A model generated the notes under the pieces. The model was not told the DNA's origin. It saw only the letters and a list, made by a program, of their open reading frames with translations, and did not search any database. Positions 18,772 to 29,100 of a stretch of DNA of 64,000 nucleotides are shown here, in pieces (position 1 is the first letter of the stretch; each line of letters begins with the position of its first letter). This DNA is from Parasedimentitalea maritima (GTDB lineage: Bacteria; Pseudomonadota; Alphaproteobacteria; Rhodobacterales; Rhodobacteraceae): positions 21,251 through 85,250 of the forward strand of contig NZ_VAUA01000006.1 in NCBI RefSeq assembly GCF_005771405.1. Reading direction: 5' to 3'. The position numbers and the translations under genes were made by a program.

Positions 18772-20180
18772 TGGTCACTCTCCTGCACCAGCAGTATTTC
18801 GATACGCCGATTGCGGGCGCGACCCTCGCGGGTACCATTATCTTCCAGCTGTTCTTTGTCAGCGCGGCCCTCTGCGGACAGACGGCTTGGATCAGTCAGA
18901 ACCGCCGCCATACCCGCCATCACCGATTTAGCGCGCGCAAGCGACAGGTGCATATTCGACGGAAAGCGGGACGACCGGATTGGTACATTGTCCGAATGAC
19001 CAACCACAATCAGTTTGCCTTTTTCTTCATTCAGAGCCAGCGCCAGACGGTCTATCCGAGGCACAAAATCGGCAGCGAGTTTGTCCGATCCCGACCCAAA
19101 CATTCCAGACCCGGCCACCCGGATGATCAACGTGTTCCCCTTTTGGAAAACTTCGACAATACCTTCGCTAATTTCCGGTTCCAGAAATCCAGACACCTTA
19201 GCAATTTGGTCCTCAACGGTGGGTGGAGGTGGCGGCGGAGGTGGGGGTGGAGCGCGCCGTTCCAATTCGGCTACCGGCCCGGAATCTACAATGGACAGCT
19301 GACCAATCACCCGCTCTGTCTGGTTCGACAGGGCCCAGGACAAACCAACAAACTGCATCCCCAGCAACATTATGGTCACGGTCAATGCAATCCAGACCAA
19401 TCGCCACGCCGACAAGGCTTTAAACGGTCTTTTCAGGCCTTCCCAATGTGGTGCAAGATCGCGTTCAACTGGCCCGCGTTGTGCCCGAATGATCCGCGCC
19501 AATGCCCCCCGGATTTGCATGTGTTTTTCCGGCCCGCCTTGTTCAACCCGCAGTCGGCCCTCAAATCCCAGCGACATGCACATATAGAGGAATTCCAACA
19601 TATCGATATTGCTGCCCGGCTCTTTCTCCAACCGTGCCAACAAGTCATAAAAACGGTCACCGCCAACGGTTTCGCGGTGAAAAGTGCCAACCATCGACTG
19701 CAAACCCCAGCTGGACTGGCCTCCCCATGGGGTATTTAGCACCACATCATCCAGCGTTGCGCACATCGCATAGCGGGCAATTTTAACCGTCTGCGCGGTG
19801 ATCCCGGCCTGAAGGGCACGGTTTTCAAACCCGCGCACCTCAGCCACTACACTTTGGCGGAGTTTATCCGGGTCCATGTGCTGGGCGCGGTTGCGAATGC
19901 GGCTGATCAAAGCAAACAACGTTGATGCACAGGCCGTCAGTTGGTTCATCCCTGTCAGGGCCATCTGCGATGTTTTGCCGGATGTCGGCGAAGCCGCTGC
20001 AGGCTGGGTCGGAGTAGCCTGAGGCACACCAAAGGCATCGCCGCCTGCAACTGGTGCCGGTGCTTCCGGCGTCATTGGCGAAGGTTGTGGCGTCGCAGTT
20101 CTACGACCCCCGGGATTGGGTCGGATGACCGTTTTATCGGTGTCATTCGGTTCCGCAAACGGGTCGTCGTGATCAGCCAT
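18768..20180 (-). CDS. tssL: T6SS inner-membrane protein TssL with C-terminal OmpA domain
   Basis: Protein of 470 residues of the DotU/TssL family, partner of TssM. A Pro/Thr/Ala-rich cytoplasmic N-terminus (about 1-60) precedes the DotU helical domain (about 70-255), one membrane helix (about 258-280) and a periplasmic OmpA-type peptidoglycan-binding domain (about 345-465: KLIVVGHSDNVPIRS, GRARNRRIEI). Between helix and OmpA domain is a run of ten consecutive prolines (after ERRA), which probably needs EF-P for translation. The OmpA extension makes it a specialised TssL that anchors the complex to the wall directly. That fits the absence of TssJ and of a separate TagL. Confidence 0.95.
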   Translation of the reverse strand: MADHDDPFAEPNDTDKTVIRPNPGGRRTATPQPSPMTPEAPAPVAGGDAFGVPQATPTQPAAASPTSGKTSQMALTGMNQLTACASTLFALISRIRNRAQHMDPDKLRQSVVAEVRGFENRALQAGITAQTVKIARYAMCATLDDVVLNTPWGGQSSWGLQSMVGTFHRETVGGDRFYDLLARLEKEPGSNIDMLEFLYMCMSLGFEGRLRVEQGGPEKHMQIRGALARIIRAQRGPVERDLAPHWEGLKRPFKALSAWRLVWIALTVTIMLLGMQFVGLSWALSNQTERVIGQLSIVDSGPVAELERRAPPPPPPPPPPTVEDQIAKVSGFLEPEISEGIVEVFQKGNTLIIRVAGSGMFGSGSDKLAADFVPRIDRLALALNEEKGKLIVVGHSDNVPIRSSRFPSNMHLSLARAKSVMAGMAAVLTDPSRLSAEGRADKEQLEDNGTREGRARNRRIEILLVQESDQ

Positions 20181-20193
20181 GTCTTATCCCCGT

Positions 20194-21534
20194 TTAAGTG
20201 TTGCGAATGGCCCAAAGTTCCATCTTCAGCCCCGGATATTGCCCCGACACATGCACAGCGATACCACCCGAAGTGGTCATCTTGCGCCAATAGGGACTGT
20301 CACCATCCATCTCAAAGTAAACCACGCCGGCGTGGTAAGGTATTTGGCGCGGCGCCACTGGCAAAGGTCGCAAGGTGATCCCCGGCAGCGCAGAGTTGAC
20401 CAACTGTCGAATTTCTTCGACAGGACCAATTTTTGCCTGACCTGCAAAATGACGACGCACATCTTCCGCTGGGATGTCGGCGTTCACAGCCAGTACGAAA
20501 CCTGCATTGCCCAACAGTTTGCGGTCGGCGATTACCCCTACCGAAATGCCATACTTGCGCGCTTCCAGCGGGATAGAAATTGCCGTCTGTTCCAGCACAG
20601 AACTGAGGTATTGCCGCAGTGTGCGGATCAAAGGTGCAAAACACGCGCTTAGATTGTCATGAGTATATGGTGGGAATTCGGGTACTTGTTTGTCGGTCGA
20701 CATCAGTACTGACAACTCCCCTGCCAGCGCCGCGCACGTGACAAACAAAGTCTCCGGATGCAGATTTTCGATGTTTGCCATATGGCGAACCACCGGCAAC
20801 ATCCGGTTGACCACCATTAGCAACATGAAATCTGAAACCTCGGCCGCCCCACGGGTTGTCCCCCCTTCGGCCAACCGGCCCGAGAGCGCCTCCATCCGAT
20901 GTGCTAACAACCCCTCCAGTTCGCGCAAAAAGCCGGAAAGTGCGGGGGCTGCTCGGACATCCAAACAGGACGGAATATAGGCCTGATCAAGGATGATTTC
21001 CTTATCCGGACGAACCTCGATAATGCGGGCAACGGGCACTGACAGCCGGTCGGCAAGATCATCCACCTCAAGCGCAAACTGCAATCGCATTTTGCCCACA
21101 TCAAGATCTACTGGCTTGCGTTCGCTGCTGGTAACATCGCTGACCTCTTGCTTGGACGGGCGCAAACGGCTGGCAGACATTTCCGCCCCGGACAGATCCA
21201 CTTCAACAGCGCCTTGACGCCGTTGAGGAACGGTCAAATAAACCACGCAATCTTTGATTGTTGTTGGCACTTCCAGTGCAGGCGGGTGTGGATCAGCCAT
21301 TGGCACCCGAAACACGGTGCCGTCATGGGTCAGGCCTTCACAGCTTTTTAGTGCAAACTGTCCAATTTTCAGGGCCTCATGGTCGATTTCCAGCCCGTTT
21401 ACGCCCCAGGCATAGGGGCGCATCCGACGCGCCAACCCAGTCACCAAAGCCTCGGTATAGCGATCAGATTGCTGGAAATGATGCGGTTGCAAAAACAACC
21501 CCTCGGTCCAAAGCACTTTACTGTCCCAGGACAC
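20194..21534 (-). CDS. tssK: T6SS baseplate protein TssK
   Basis: Protein of 446 residues of the TssK (ImpJ/VasE) family, which links the baseplate wedges to the TssL/TssM membrane complex. The N-terminus is typical (VLWTEGLFLQPHHFQQSDRY) and the length matches the family. The start is GTG with an AGGAGA ribosome site five bases upstream. It is followed 13 bases later by tssL and preceded by tagH, as in many T6SS clusters. Confidence 0.95.
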   Translation of the reverse strand: MSWDSKVLWTEGLFLQPHHFQQSDRYTEALVTGLARRMRPYAWGVNGLEIDHEALKIGQFALKSCEGLTHDGTVFRVPMADPHPPALEVPTTIKDCVVYLTVPQRRQGAVEVDLSGAEMSASRLRPSKQEVSDVTSSERKPVDLDVGKMRLQFALEVDDLADRLSVPVARIIEVRPDKEIILDQAYIPSCLDVRAAPALSGFLRELEGLLAHRMEALSGRLAEGGTTRGAAEVSDFMLLMVVNRMLPVVRHMANIENLHPETLFVTCAALAGELSVLMSTDKQVPEFPPYTHDNLSACFAPLIRTLRQYLSSVLEQTAISIPLEARKYGISVGVIADRKLLGNAGFVLAVNADIPAEDVRRHFAGQAKIGPVEEIRQLVNSALPGITLRPLPVAPRQIPYHAGVVYFEMDGDSPYWRKMTTSGGIAVHVSGQYPGLKMELWAIRNT

Positions 21535-21573
21535 CTGGTTCTCCTCATTCTAGTTCGGCGTAAATGGCGCCGC

Positions 21574-23097
21574 TTATTCTTTTAGCCTGTCCAGCTGCTG
21601 CTTGTAGGCACGCGAAAATTCACGGCTGAACAAATCATGAAAATCATTTTCCGCCTGGTCTGAAATCTCGGTATACAGTTGTTCATAGACGTCCCAATAG
21701 CGCGCCTTCTTGCCCTTAAGCAGCCCACCCAGCCCACTTTTTTTCTCGATCTGTGTTTCCAGTGTTTTGGGATCTAACCGTTTCAAGACACCTTTCAGCG
21801 CTGCTTCCATGCCGGTCAGCATTGCCACCTCATGCGCCTTGATATCGTTCAGCGCCTGTTCGGCGGCAGTTTCCGGACTCAGATATCCCTTGGTGGCTGG
21901 GCGTACCATGGCCTCTACCGCTTGCTCCGGCGTGATAGAAAACTTAAGCGGATTGTTCCCCCCGGAAGAAATCATTGTCTGCTCGATGCGGAACTCTGAC
22001 TTGATCGAGGCGCGGGTCATCAAGATTTCGCGCAGCCCAGTGACGAGAGTACGCATTACCCGCCCCATACGTGCCAGCGTATTGTGATGGTCTTCAGCAT
22101 CCAGCTTCAGATCTTCGGCCCCTAAACCACGTAAGAAGGACTCGATCGCATCAGACTGTTCGGCACTGGACGGCGATGTTGGGGGCGATTTTGTTTCTGG
22201 TGCCTCTTCGACCTCAACAGGTCGAGTAGCAGGCTGAAGCGTTACAGAATCGTCGGGTGCAACCTCGAGTTCAGAGACGTCTTCTGGAAGGGCTTCCTCA
22301 ATCAGAGATCCCGCTGCCGGTAGTTCCTCCGCTGGCGACGGTGCACTGGGGGGTAGCGTTGTTTCTGGCTGGCGATCAGGTTCTTCGCCAATACCGGACA
22401 AAAAGTCATCATCCCAGTCGTCAGGAATTGCCGCGGTAGACTGTGCCATCTGCGGCGCAAATGCGTCCTGCGCTGACGGATTGTGGGTCGGCAGACTGGC
22501 GCCCTCTCCTTCCCGCCCATCAACAGGCTTTTGGAAAAATGGATCCTCTTCCTGCCCCATCGGCGGCAGTAAGTCGTCGATGGGATCCACTGGGTTTATC
22601 TGCGACGGTCCGGTTGGTGTAGGCGTCCCCAGAAGATCATCAAGAAAATCTCCACCAGGCCCAGCATCATCCAACAGTTTCATCGGGTCCGGCGCGTTTT
22701 CCGCCATTCCGTGTGATGCAGAAGCCTGCGCAGCCGGGGCCGCGATCATATCGCCGACCTCAGCCAACTCACTGCGGATCTCCACCACCATTTCATAATT
22801 GCCAACACACAATACATCCCCGTTGTTCAACGGGGTTGGCGTACGGCCTAACGGGATTTTGGAATAGTTTAAGAAAGTACCGTTTGAACTGAGATCAACC
22901 ACGACCAGATTGCCGTTGTGGTCCTCGATCACACAGTGATTGCGTGACAACAATTGGTCGGGATCGGGTAACACCAGATCATTGCTGTCGCCACGCCCAA
23001 TCGTCAGGCTGGGACCACGCATTGGAACTGGAGCGGCATCACCGGGAATGGTGCCCGAACTCTGGAATTTTAGTGTCACTGCCATTGGTGGCGTCAT
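21574..23097 (-). CDS. tagH: T6SS FHA-domain protein TagH
   Basis: Protein of 507 residues. The N-terminal FHA domain (about 8-110) contains the phosphothreonine-binding signature (LTIGRGDSNDLVLPD, LLSRNHCVIED and LSSNGTFLNY). A long acidic, Pro-rich, probably disordered middle (about 120-320) connects to a conserved C-terminal domain of T6SS FHA proteins (about 330-505: FRIEQTMISSGGNNPLKFS, ending SREFSRAYKQQL). By analogy with Fha1 it should be phosphorylated by PpkA and dephosphorylated by PppA to gate assembly. It overlaps the PAAR gene by four bases. Confidence 0.93.
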   Translation of the reverse strand: MTPPMAVTLKFQSSGTIPGDAAPVPMRGPSLTIGRGDSNDLVLPDPDQLLSRNHCVIEDHNGNLVVVDLSSNGTFLNYSKIPLGRTPTPLNNGDVLCVGNYEMVVEIRSELAEVGDMIAAPAAQASASHGMAENAPDPMKLLDDAGPGGDFLDDLLGTPTPTGPSQINPVDPIDDLLPPMGQEEDPFFQKPVDGREGEGASLPTHNPSAQDAFAPQMAQSTAAIPDDWDDDFLSGIGEEPDRQPETTLPPSAPSPAEELPAAGSLIEEALPEDVSELEVAPDDSVTLQPATRPVEVEEAPETKSPPTSPSSAEQSDAIESFLRGLGAEDLKLDAEDHHNTLARMGRVMRTLVTGLREILMTRASIKSEFRIEQTMISSGGNNPLKFSITPEQAVEAMVRPATKGYLSPETAAEQALNDIKAHEVAMLTGMEAALKGVLKRLDPKTLETQIEKKSGLGGLLKGKKARYWDVYEQLYTEISDQAENDFHDLFSREFSRAYKQQLDRLKE

Positions 23098-23393
23098 CCT
23101 CCAACCAAAACCGTGAACTCGCCTTTGACGATCATACCCCCGCAGGCGGCATTATCCATGATCCGTGCCGCAGGCAGACCACAGATCAATACCGTCATTG
23201 ACCCTTTGATAATGGGATGCGGTGGCGCCGCGGTACACATATCCGTCAACCGTGCTGCAGGCAACTTTCCGACTAGCACAGTAACTGCACAGGGCGGTAG
23301 AATCGGTGTCGGCACTGGAAGCACCGGTGGAGGTGGAATCGACGGCAACATGCAGGCATGCAGGTCCGATACGCGAGCTTGGGGCATTCCCAT
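23094..23393 (-). CDS. PAAR spike-tip protein
   Basis: Protein of 99 residues made only of a PAAR domain, which caps the VgrG spike and sharpens the needle. The repeated hydrophobic strands and Gly-Lys/Leu-Pro-Ala-Ala-Arg turns are obvious (VLVGKLPAARLTDMC and LICGLPAARIMDNA), as are the Pro-rich loop (IPPPPVLPVPTPILPPC) and the metal-ligand His/Cys residues. It carries no toxin extension, so effectors must be delivered by another route (Hcp, VgrG or adaptor bound). It overlaps tagH by four bases. Confidence 0.93.
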   Translation of the reverse strand: MGMPQARVSDLHACMLPSIPPPPVLPVPTPILPPCAVTVLVGKLPAARLTDMCTAAPPHPIIKGSMTVLICGLPAARIMDNAACGGMIVKGEFTVLVGG

Positions 23394-23411
23394 ATCTTAA
23401 CCTTCTCCTCG

Positions 23412-24023
23412 TTACGCTTGGTCGTCCATGGCATGAACCGGTTCCATCTGCCCATTACCACCACGCCCAATATTCAGCGCGCGCTCGACCAGAACACGGC
23501 CATGCTCTTCAAACTTATCAGACAATTCCGATAAGGCTACCATATTCATGGCAAAAGCCGCTGTTTCCGATGCCCCTGCCGGAGCAGGATATTGTTTCAA
23601 ATCTCCCGGACCAAGGGTGCCATCGCTATACAACACGGCCAGTGCACAATTCACCGTGTCATCATCGACATAGGCATTGTCCAACGTGATCCGAGCCGCA
23701 TCGCGGTTTTCTTCCGAAGGCTCATAAACCCAAGCCTCGGCAGCCGTTAACGACGGCGGATCTTTATCTGAGCGCGGCCCGATGTAATCGCGTGCGGCCA
23801 TGCAAGCCCACCAGACCCGTTCACGTGGTGGCAACAGAATTGCCAATAATCTCAGCAGATCCACCAGTGCACCTTTGTCGTTCAACTCTTTCAGCACCAC
23901 AGAAGCCTCTGCCGTCGGCGGTGACTGAAGCGGGGTTTTCAACAAAACATTGGCACGCGACAAAAGCTTTGCCACGGGGTCAGCAGGCATTTTCACCAGG
24001 TCATTGAACATCATTGTTGTCAT
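23412..24023 (-). CDS. DUF6931-like protein of the T6SS operon
   Basis: Cytoplasmic protein of about 203 residues. It resembles the family catalogued as DUF6931, which is found with T6SS genes; the shared core is LPPRERVWWACMAARDY followed by an Ala-rich helical region. The function is unknown. The position between vgrG and the PAAR gene suggests an adaptor or chaperone for spike loading. The start at 24023 (ATG) was chosen because AGGTGG, overlapping the vgrG stop codon, sits five bases upstream. A GTG at 24032 is also in frame. The family name is from memory and moderately certain. Confidence 0.7.
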   Translation of the reverse strand: MTTMMFNDLVKMPADPVAKLLSRANVLLKTPLQSPPTAEASVVLKELNDKGALVDLLRLLAILLPPRERVWWACMAARDYIGPRSDKDPPSLTAAEAWVYEPSEENRDAARITLDNAYVDDDTVNCALAVLYSDGTLGPGDLKQYPAPAGASETAAFAMNMVALSELSDKFEEHGRVLVERALNIGRGGNGQMEPVHAMDDQA

Positions 24024-24032
24024 TATTTCCAC

Positions 24033-26132
24033 CTAGTTGATCAGCGTCAGACCGCCCTTAAGGGTCAGCATGCCATCACCCTTGACAGTTGTCATCGGTG
24101 ACTTGGCTTCAACCATTCCAGAGCCTTCGATTTTGATCATTGGTCCTTTGATTGTCACCCCAGAATTATCGATCTTAATCGAAGATCCGCCAACCGTAAG
24201 CAAAATTTCAATGGCCGCTGTCATCTCGATTTTTCCAGAACTGACATCCACTGTCATGTTGCCCGTTTTTACAGTAGTCGCATCATTCCCAGTAATGGTC
24301 TTGGTGTGCTTGCCTTCGATGGTCTGAGTCTTGTCAGTCTTGATCTCGATTTCCTGAGACCCTGTTTCGATGGTGAAGTAATGATCTCCTTCTAGCAACG
24401 TTTCCGTGACGTGCTGTTTGACCACTTTGCTTTCACAGCCGTCCTCGTCATGTGCTCCGGCATCAATCTCATCCAGACCTATTGTCACCACCGATTTATT
24501 CTTAACCAGTCTTTGGTGATCTTTTTGCGCTTGCACGCGCATCAACTCAGCGTCTTTTTTGTCCTCGAACATCCATTCATTGTAACCGCCACCGCCTTTG
24601 GATGAGTTGGTTTTGAATCCCATCTGCGTCTGATTATCGGGGAGTGCGTAGGGCGGCATTGTATCTTTGTTGTACAACATGCCGGTGCAGATTGGCCGGT
24701 CCGGGTCCCCTTCCTCAAACTGGATAACCACTTCTTGGCCCATACGCGGCACCGCTACCATACCCCAGCCTTTGCCTGACCATGGCGTTACCACACGCAC
24801 AAAGCACGAAGATTTCTCGTCATCTTCGCCTTCCCGATCCCAATGAAACTGCACCTTGATGCGTCCATGTTCATCGGTCCAAATCTCTTCGCCACTTTGC
24901 CCCACAACGGTGGCCGTATGCAGCCCGGCAATTTCAGGCCAGGCGGTATTCAGTGGTGCGCGGAACTGATCTTGCTTGGGAATAGCTCCAAAAGTAGAGG
25001 CATAGGCATCGCCTTTCATTTCTTCCGGGAAGTCCATATTTTTGGCCTTCAGGTCATGGCGCATCTCTTTTCCATCAGGACCCTTCCTACGCCGGCTCTC
25101 TCGCTCAGAAAAGTCGCTGGCCACCTGCAAATAGTGAACTGTATCCACCACCAAATACTCGGCATTTGCTTCGCGTTCAGGATGGTTTTTCAGTTTGAAC
25201 GTATATCCCGTTCCCATAGTCCGCACACTTGTCGCCCCACGCCAGCGTTTATGCCGGATCGCTTCAGCTTCCATCCGGACCCGGGCCTGCGTGTTTCCCA
25301 ACCCCGAATTTTTGCGATAATGGCCAGGGTAGTCATAGACCTCGTAATCCTTGTGCGGGTGGGTCCCTTTTTCAATCTTGTTGTTGACCTTAAGATCCGC
25401 TGTAGGTGACAGGAAATCAAAATCGTTCAACGTTACCTTTCCTTTGGTCAGAACCTCTTCTTTGCCCCATTCGGCGACGTGGTCCTTGCGCCGTCGGTCC
25501 GCATCATCACGCGCATGAAATTCAACGGTCGAGTTACCGTTAATAGGGGAATGACCGCTAATGCCATCACAGAGAAGCAGTTTCTCGGGCGCGTTCTTAT
25601 CGCTGGTGCTATCAAAGTAATAATAGATCCCCTCCTCCTCCATCAGGCGGCAGAGAAAATCAAAATCGCTTTCCCGGTATTGCAGGCAATATTCGCGTTC
25701 TTCATAGCTGCCGCTTGTCCGGTCACGAAAATCGTTGAGCCCATATTCCCCAAAAAGCTGTTTGATGATGTCGAGCGCTGAAATGTTCTGAAACACCCGA
25801 CAATCCTGTGTGCGGGTCAGCAGCCAGAACCATGGGCGCACTTCGGCGACGTAATGACCATACCCATCGCGCATCCCCAGGTTTTCAACCGAAATGCACA
25901 GGCCAGAAAACTTCTGATCAGTACCATCTTCGGTCTGCACATGCAGATTCATAGTATGGCCAACAATCTGATCCAGCTTCTCGGACTTGTTCTTAGACTG
26001 GAATTCGACCGTGGTTTCGGTCAGCTTGCTCAACCCCTCACGCACGATGGCGCGCTTCAACAGCAGTTCGCGAGCTTTATAGCTACCTGACATCCAAACC
26101 AGGCTATGCTCATGTGGTTTACTTTCGGCCAT
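24033..26132 (-). CDS. vgrG: T6SS spike protein VgrG (TssI)
   Basis: Protein of 699 residues. It has the gp27-like N-terminal part (about 1-380, including YCLQYRESDFDFLCRLMEEE), the gp5 OB-fold (FHWDREGEDDEKSSCFVRV, WSGKGWGMVAVPRMGQEV) and the trimeric beta-helix with short hydrophobic repeats to the end (KIEMTAAIEILLTVGGSSI). There is no C-terminal toxin domain, so this is a structural VgrG. The start at 26132 follows an AAAGGAGG ribosome site; an in-frame GTG 15 bases upstream lies before that site and is unlikely. The gene follows the TssB-TssC fusion gene after a 63-base gap. Confidence 0.95.
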   Translation of the reverse strand: MAESKPHEHSLVWMSGSYKARELLLKRAIVREGLSKLTETTVEFQSKNKSEKLDQIVGHTMNLHVQTEDGTDQKFSGLCISVENLGMRDGYGHYVAEVRPWFWLLTRTQDCRVFQNISALDIIKQLFGEYGLNDFRDRTSGSYEEREYCLQYRESDFDFLCRLMEEEGIYYYFDSTSDKNAPEKLLLCDGISGHSPINGNSTVEFHARDDADRRRKDHVAEWGKEEVLTKGKVTLNDFDFLSPTADLKVNNKIEKGTHPHKDYEVYDYPGHYRKNSGLGNTQARVRMEAEAIRHKRWRGATSVRTMGTGYTFKLKNHPEREANAEYLVVDTVHYLQVASDFSERESRRRKGPDGKEMRHDLKAKNMDFPEEMKGDAYASTFGAIPKQDQFRAPLNTAWPEIAGLHTATVVGQSGEEIWTDEHGRIKVQFHWDREGEDDEKSSCFVRVVTPWSGKGWGMVAVPRMGQEVVIQFEEGDPDRPICTGMLYNKDTMPPYALPDNQTQMGFKTNSSKGGGGYNEWMFEDKKDAELMRVQAQKDHQRLVKNKSVVTIGLDEIDAGAHDEDGCESKVVKQHVTETLLEGDHYFTIETGSQEIEIKTDKTQTIEGKHTKTITGNDATTVKTGNMTVDVSSGKIEMTAAIEILLTVGGSSIKIDNSGVTIKGPMIKIEGSGMVEAKSPMTTVKGDGMLTLKGGLTLIN

Positions 26133-26195
26133 GGCGCCTCCTTTCACCGGGGAAAACCGGGCGCAAAAAATATGTTAACTCATCAATCACTGACA

Positions 26196-29100
26196 TCATA
26201 AATCATCCAATAAGGCGGCCAGGTCTTCGTCCATGTCGCCGTCGTCATCGTCATCATCACCGCCAAAGCCGGCGAGAAGATCATCCAGGTCGCCGTCACC
26301 GCCTCCCAGATCCAAATCGTCTAACCCCAGATCATCTTTATCATCCCCCTCCGCGTCCGCAGACGCAACAGGCTTTGGATTCGGTGGTGAGGGTTTCGGC
26401 GCGGGCACCCCGGTCCAAGGGCCTAGAATTTCTCCTCCGGCAAGCGACGCAAAGGAGGTCAGACGGATTTCATCCCGTCCTTTGACCGAAGAAACAGCCA
26501 TGAAACCACGCTCTTGTGCCAGAGCAATCTTATCCAAGTTGATGTTACGCTCTGTGCAGGGCAAGGCCACCTGATCGCCGTAACGATCATTGACATAGTG
26601 GAACGGAATCTCGCCCAGCGACATAATTTTCCCCAGTCCCATCGAAGCGCCGTTTTGCTTGAAAGACCTCGCCAGAAGAATTGCCACCAGCACCACCGGA
26701 TTGGCCCAAAGCATTCCACGCAGCCCTTCAGCCTCGGTGAACTCCTCAAATTCAAACTCGTAGATGGGTTCACTTTTGGCCCCATAAGGGCGGCGCAGCA
26801 TAAACCGTGGAGATATCAGCCCCAGATGTCCTGCCTCTGCCATACCGCGCAGCGTATCCCAGGCCGACGCTACCAGGGCAGGCAGTTTGGCTTTTTCCGT
26901 ATCCAGGAACCCGGGTGAAATACCTGCAAAGAATGGCGCATCAACATGCGCCGCAACCCGCGCAATCCGGCCCAACAGTTCAGCATGTGGCGGCGTTTCC
27001 TCAAACTGATACAGCCCGATCAACGCCGAATATCCGCCTCGGCCATTTTCCTCGTCCAGTGGTTCACCTGTCAGCAGTCGAACAAACCCACTTTCTGTCA
27101 GGTCTTCGGCTGCAGCCAGATCGGCGGCAAGCTCTTCGGCGGAGATGTCGTACAACATCACTTCCAGCGTGTCATCGACCTCAACCGAACGTGCGATCAG
27201 ATCAAGCGAGCGCCACTGCCCCTCAAGCGACTGAAATTCGGGGTGATGCAACACCATACGCATCGCATCCGAGAGGGCCTCGTCCACCGCGCCAACCATC
27301 GCCGTCGCATCGGCATCCGGCAGCGCCCGGATATGCGGGCCAACCACACGGGCCAACAAATCCTGCACCGGCGAAGCCTGCCCCAGCTGATTTTCAGCAT
27401 CTCCGATTAGCTGTTGAAAGGCGCTAAGGCGACGATCGGCTGGCACTGCATTACCACCGGATCGTGGTTTGGGTGGCTTGACGCGATTGCCATGCTTTTC
27501 ACCCCATGCGCGCAGGGTCTTGGCCGCATGATCCGCCGTTACTCCGCTTTGCAATTGTTTGCGCAGCCCCACCAGTTCTGAAAACAACTCAACGTTTTCA
27601 TACAACTCATCCGGATGCAGGTCGTCCAGCCCGCCCAGCTTAACAGCTATCCCAGTGCCATCTTTACCAATTGGCAACAGCAATTCAGTGACAAAACTCT
27701 CGATGACATCTTCAACCGTATCCGGATCCAGTAGGATTGCGCGGCGGGCCGCCAGTGCGTCACCTGTTTCAATCTGCCCTTTGGCAGCGCGGCCTGAAAA
27801 ATCCCCCAGAATTGCTAGCCGGAATCTCTTGCGCACCAGTTTTTGAGGCTCTGGTCTGTCGCCGCTAATTGTCCCGTAAGCGAGTTCTGGTTCCTCATTC
27901 TGGTTGGGCTCAGCAGTGGCGGCTTTGTCGGTGTCACCACCACTGTCCAAATCCCCCAGCAAATCGTCCAGATCACTGCCCCCATCGTCGCTGACGTCAT
28001 CCAATCCGCCAAGCAGATCATCCAGATCACCGCCCCCATCGTCGCTGACGTCATCCAATCCGCCAAGCAGATCATCCAGATCACCGCCCCCATCGTCGCT
28101 GACGTCATCCAATCCGCCAAGCAGATCATCCAGTTCACCGCCCTCATCGTCGCTGACGTCATCTAATCCACCAAGCAGATCATCAAGATCCACCTCGGCA
28201 TCATCCTCTTCAGCACCTAATAGTGCATCCAGATCCGAGTCATCCCCCTCCAGATCCCCCAGCAAATCATCCAATTCACTTCCAGTGTCTTGAGCGTCCT
28301 CCGCCTCTGACGTAGCTTCTTCCTCCAATCCAGAAAACAACCCATCCAGATCGTCATCTTCTGCGTCTTCAGCCAGATCCAGATCACCCAACAAATCATC
28401 CAGATCCGAAGCCGCGGAATCATCTTCACTATCGCTAGACGTGGGCTCATCCGCTTCCATCGCAGTGTTTGTATCCTCAGCGTCAATATCAGCCAGAAGT
28501 GCGTCCAACCCGTCACCGTCAGTTGGTGTAGCTGGAGGCTCTTCCTCCGTTAGCCCACTTAGAACATCATCTAGATTCAATCCCTCCGAACCGTCCTCTT
28601 CAGGGGAATCCAATCCTTCCAACATATCTTCCAACGAATTTTCTTCCGACGTAGGGTCGGCTGCCTCAGGCAAACTGCCCAATGCCTCAGCAACAGGATC
28701 AATTGCCTGCTCTTCAGGTACCACATCCAAATCGCCAAGTAGATCCGCTAGGTCATCTACTGGCGCGTCTGCAATATCCTCTGCCACCTCAAGCGCAGCG
28801 AGGTCGCCAAGCACATCAGCGCTGTCATCCTCTTCTGGCGCGTCGATCTCAACTGCCGCCAAACTGTCCAAGGCGTCTGACGCGGCAGTGTCTTCTTCCT
28901 CAGTGGCCTCTAGCGCGGCGAGGTCGCCCAGCACATCGGCGTTGTCGTCCTCTTCAGGCGTGTCGATCTCCACTGCAGCCAAACTGTCCAAGGCATCCGA
29001 CGCGGCAGTGTCTTCCTCCTCGGTCACCTCCAGCGCGGCGAGGTCGCCCAGCACGTCTGCACTGTCGTCCTCCACTGGCCTGTCGATCTCCACTGCGGCC

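Noticed and set aside
18771-19739. 322-codon plus-strand open frame with His/Arg-rich product
   Set aside because: Antisense of tssL; the composition is typical of a reverse-strand shadow.
24843-25409. 188-codon plus-strand open frame
   Set aside because: Antisense of vgrG, with no recognisable domain or ribosome site.
26133-26195. Possible terminator between the sheath fusion and vgrG
   Set aside because: Only a 4-bp stem (CCGG) could be formed, too weak to call.
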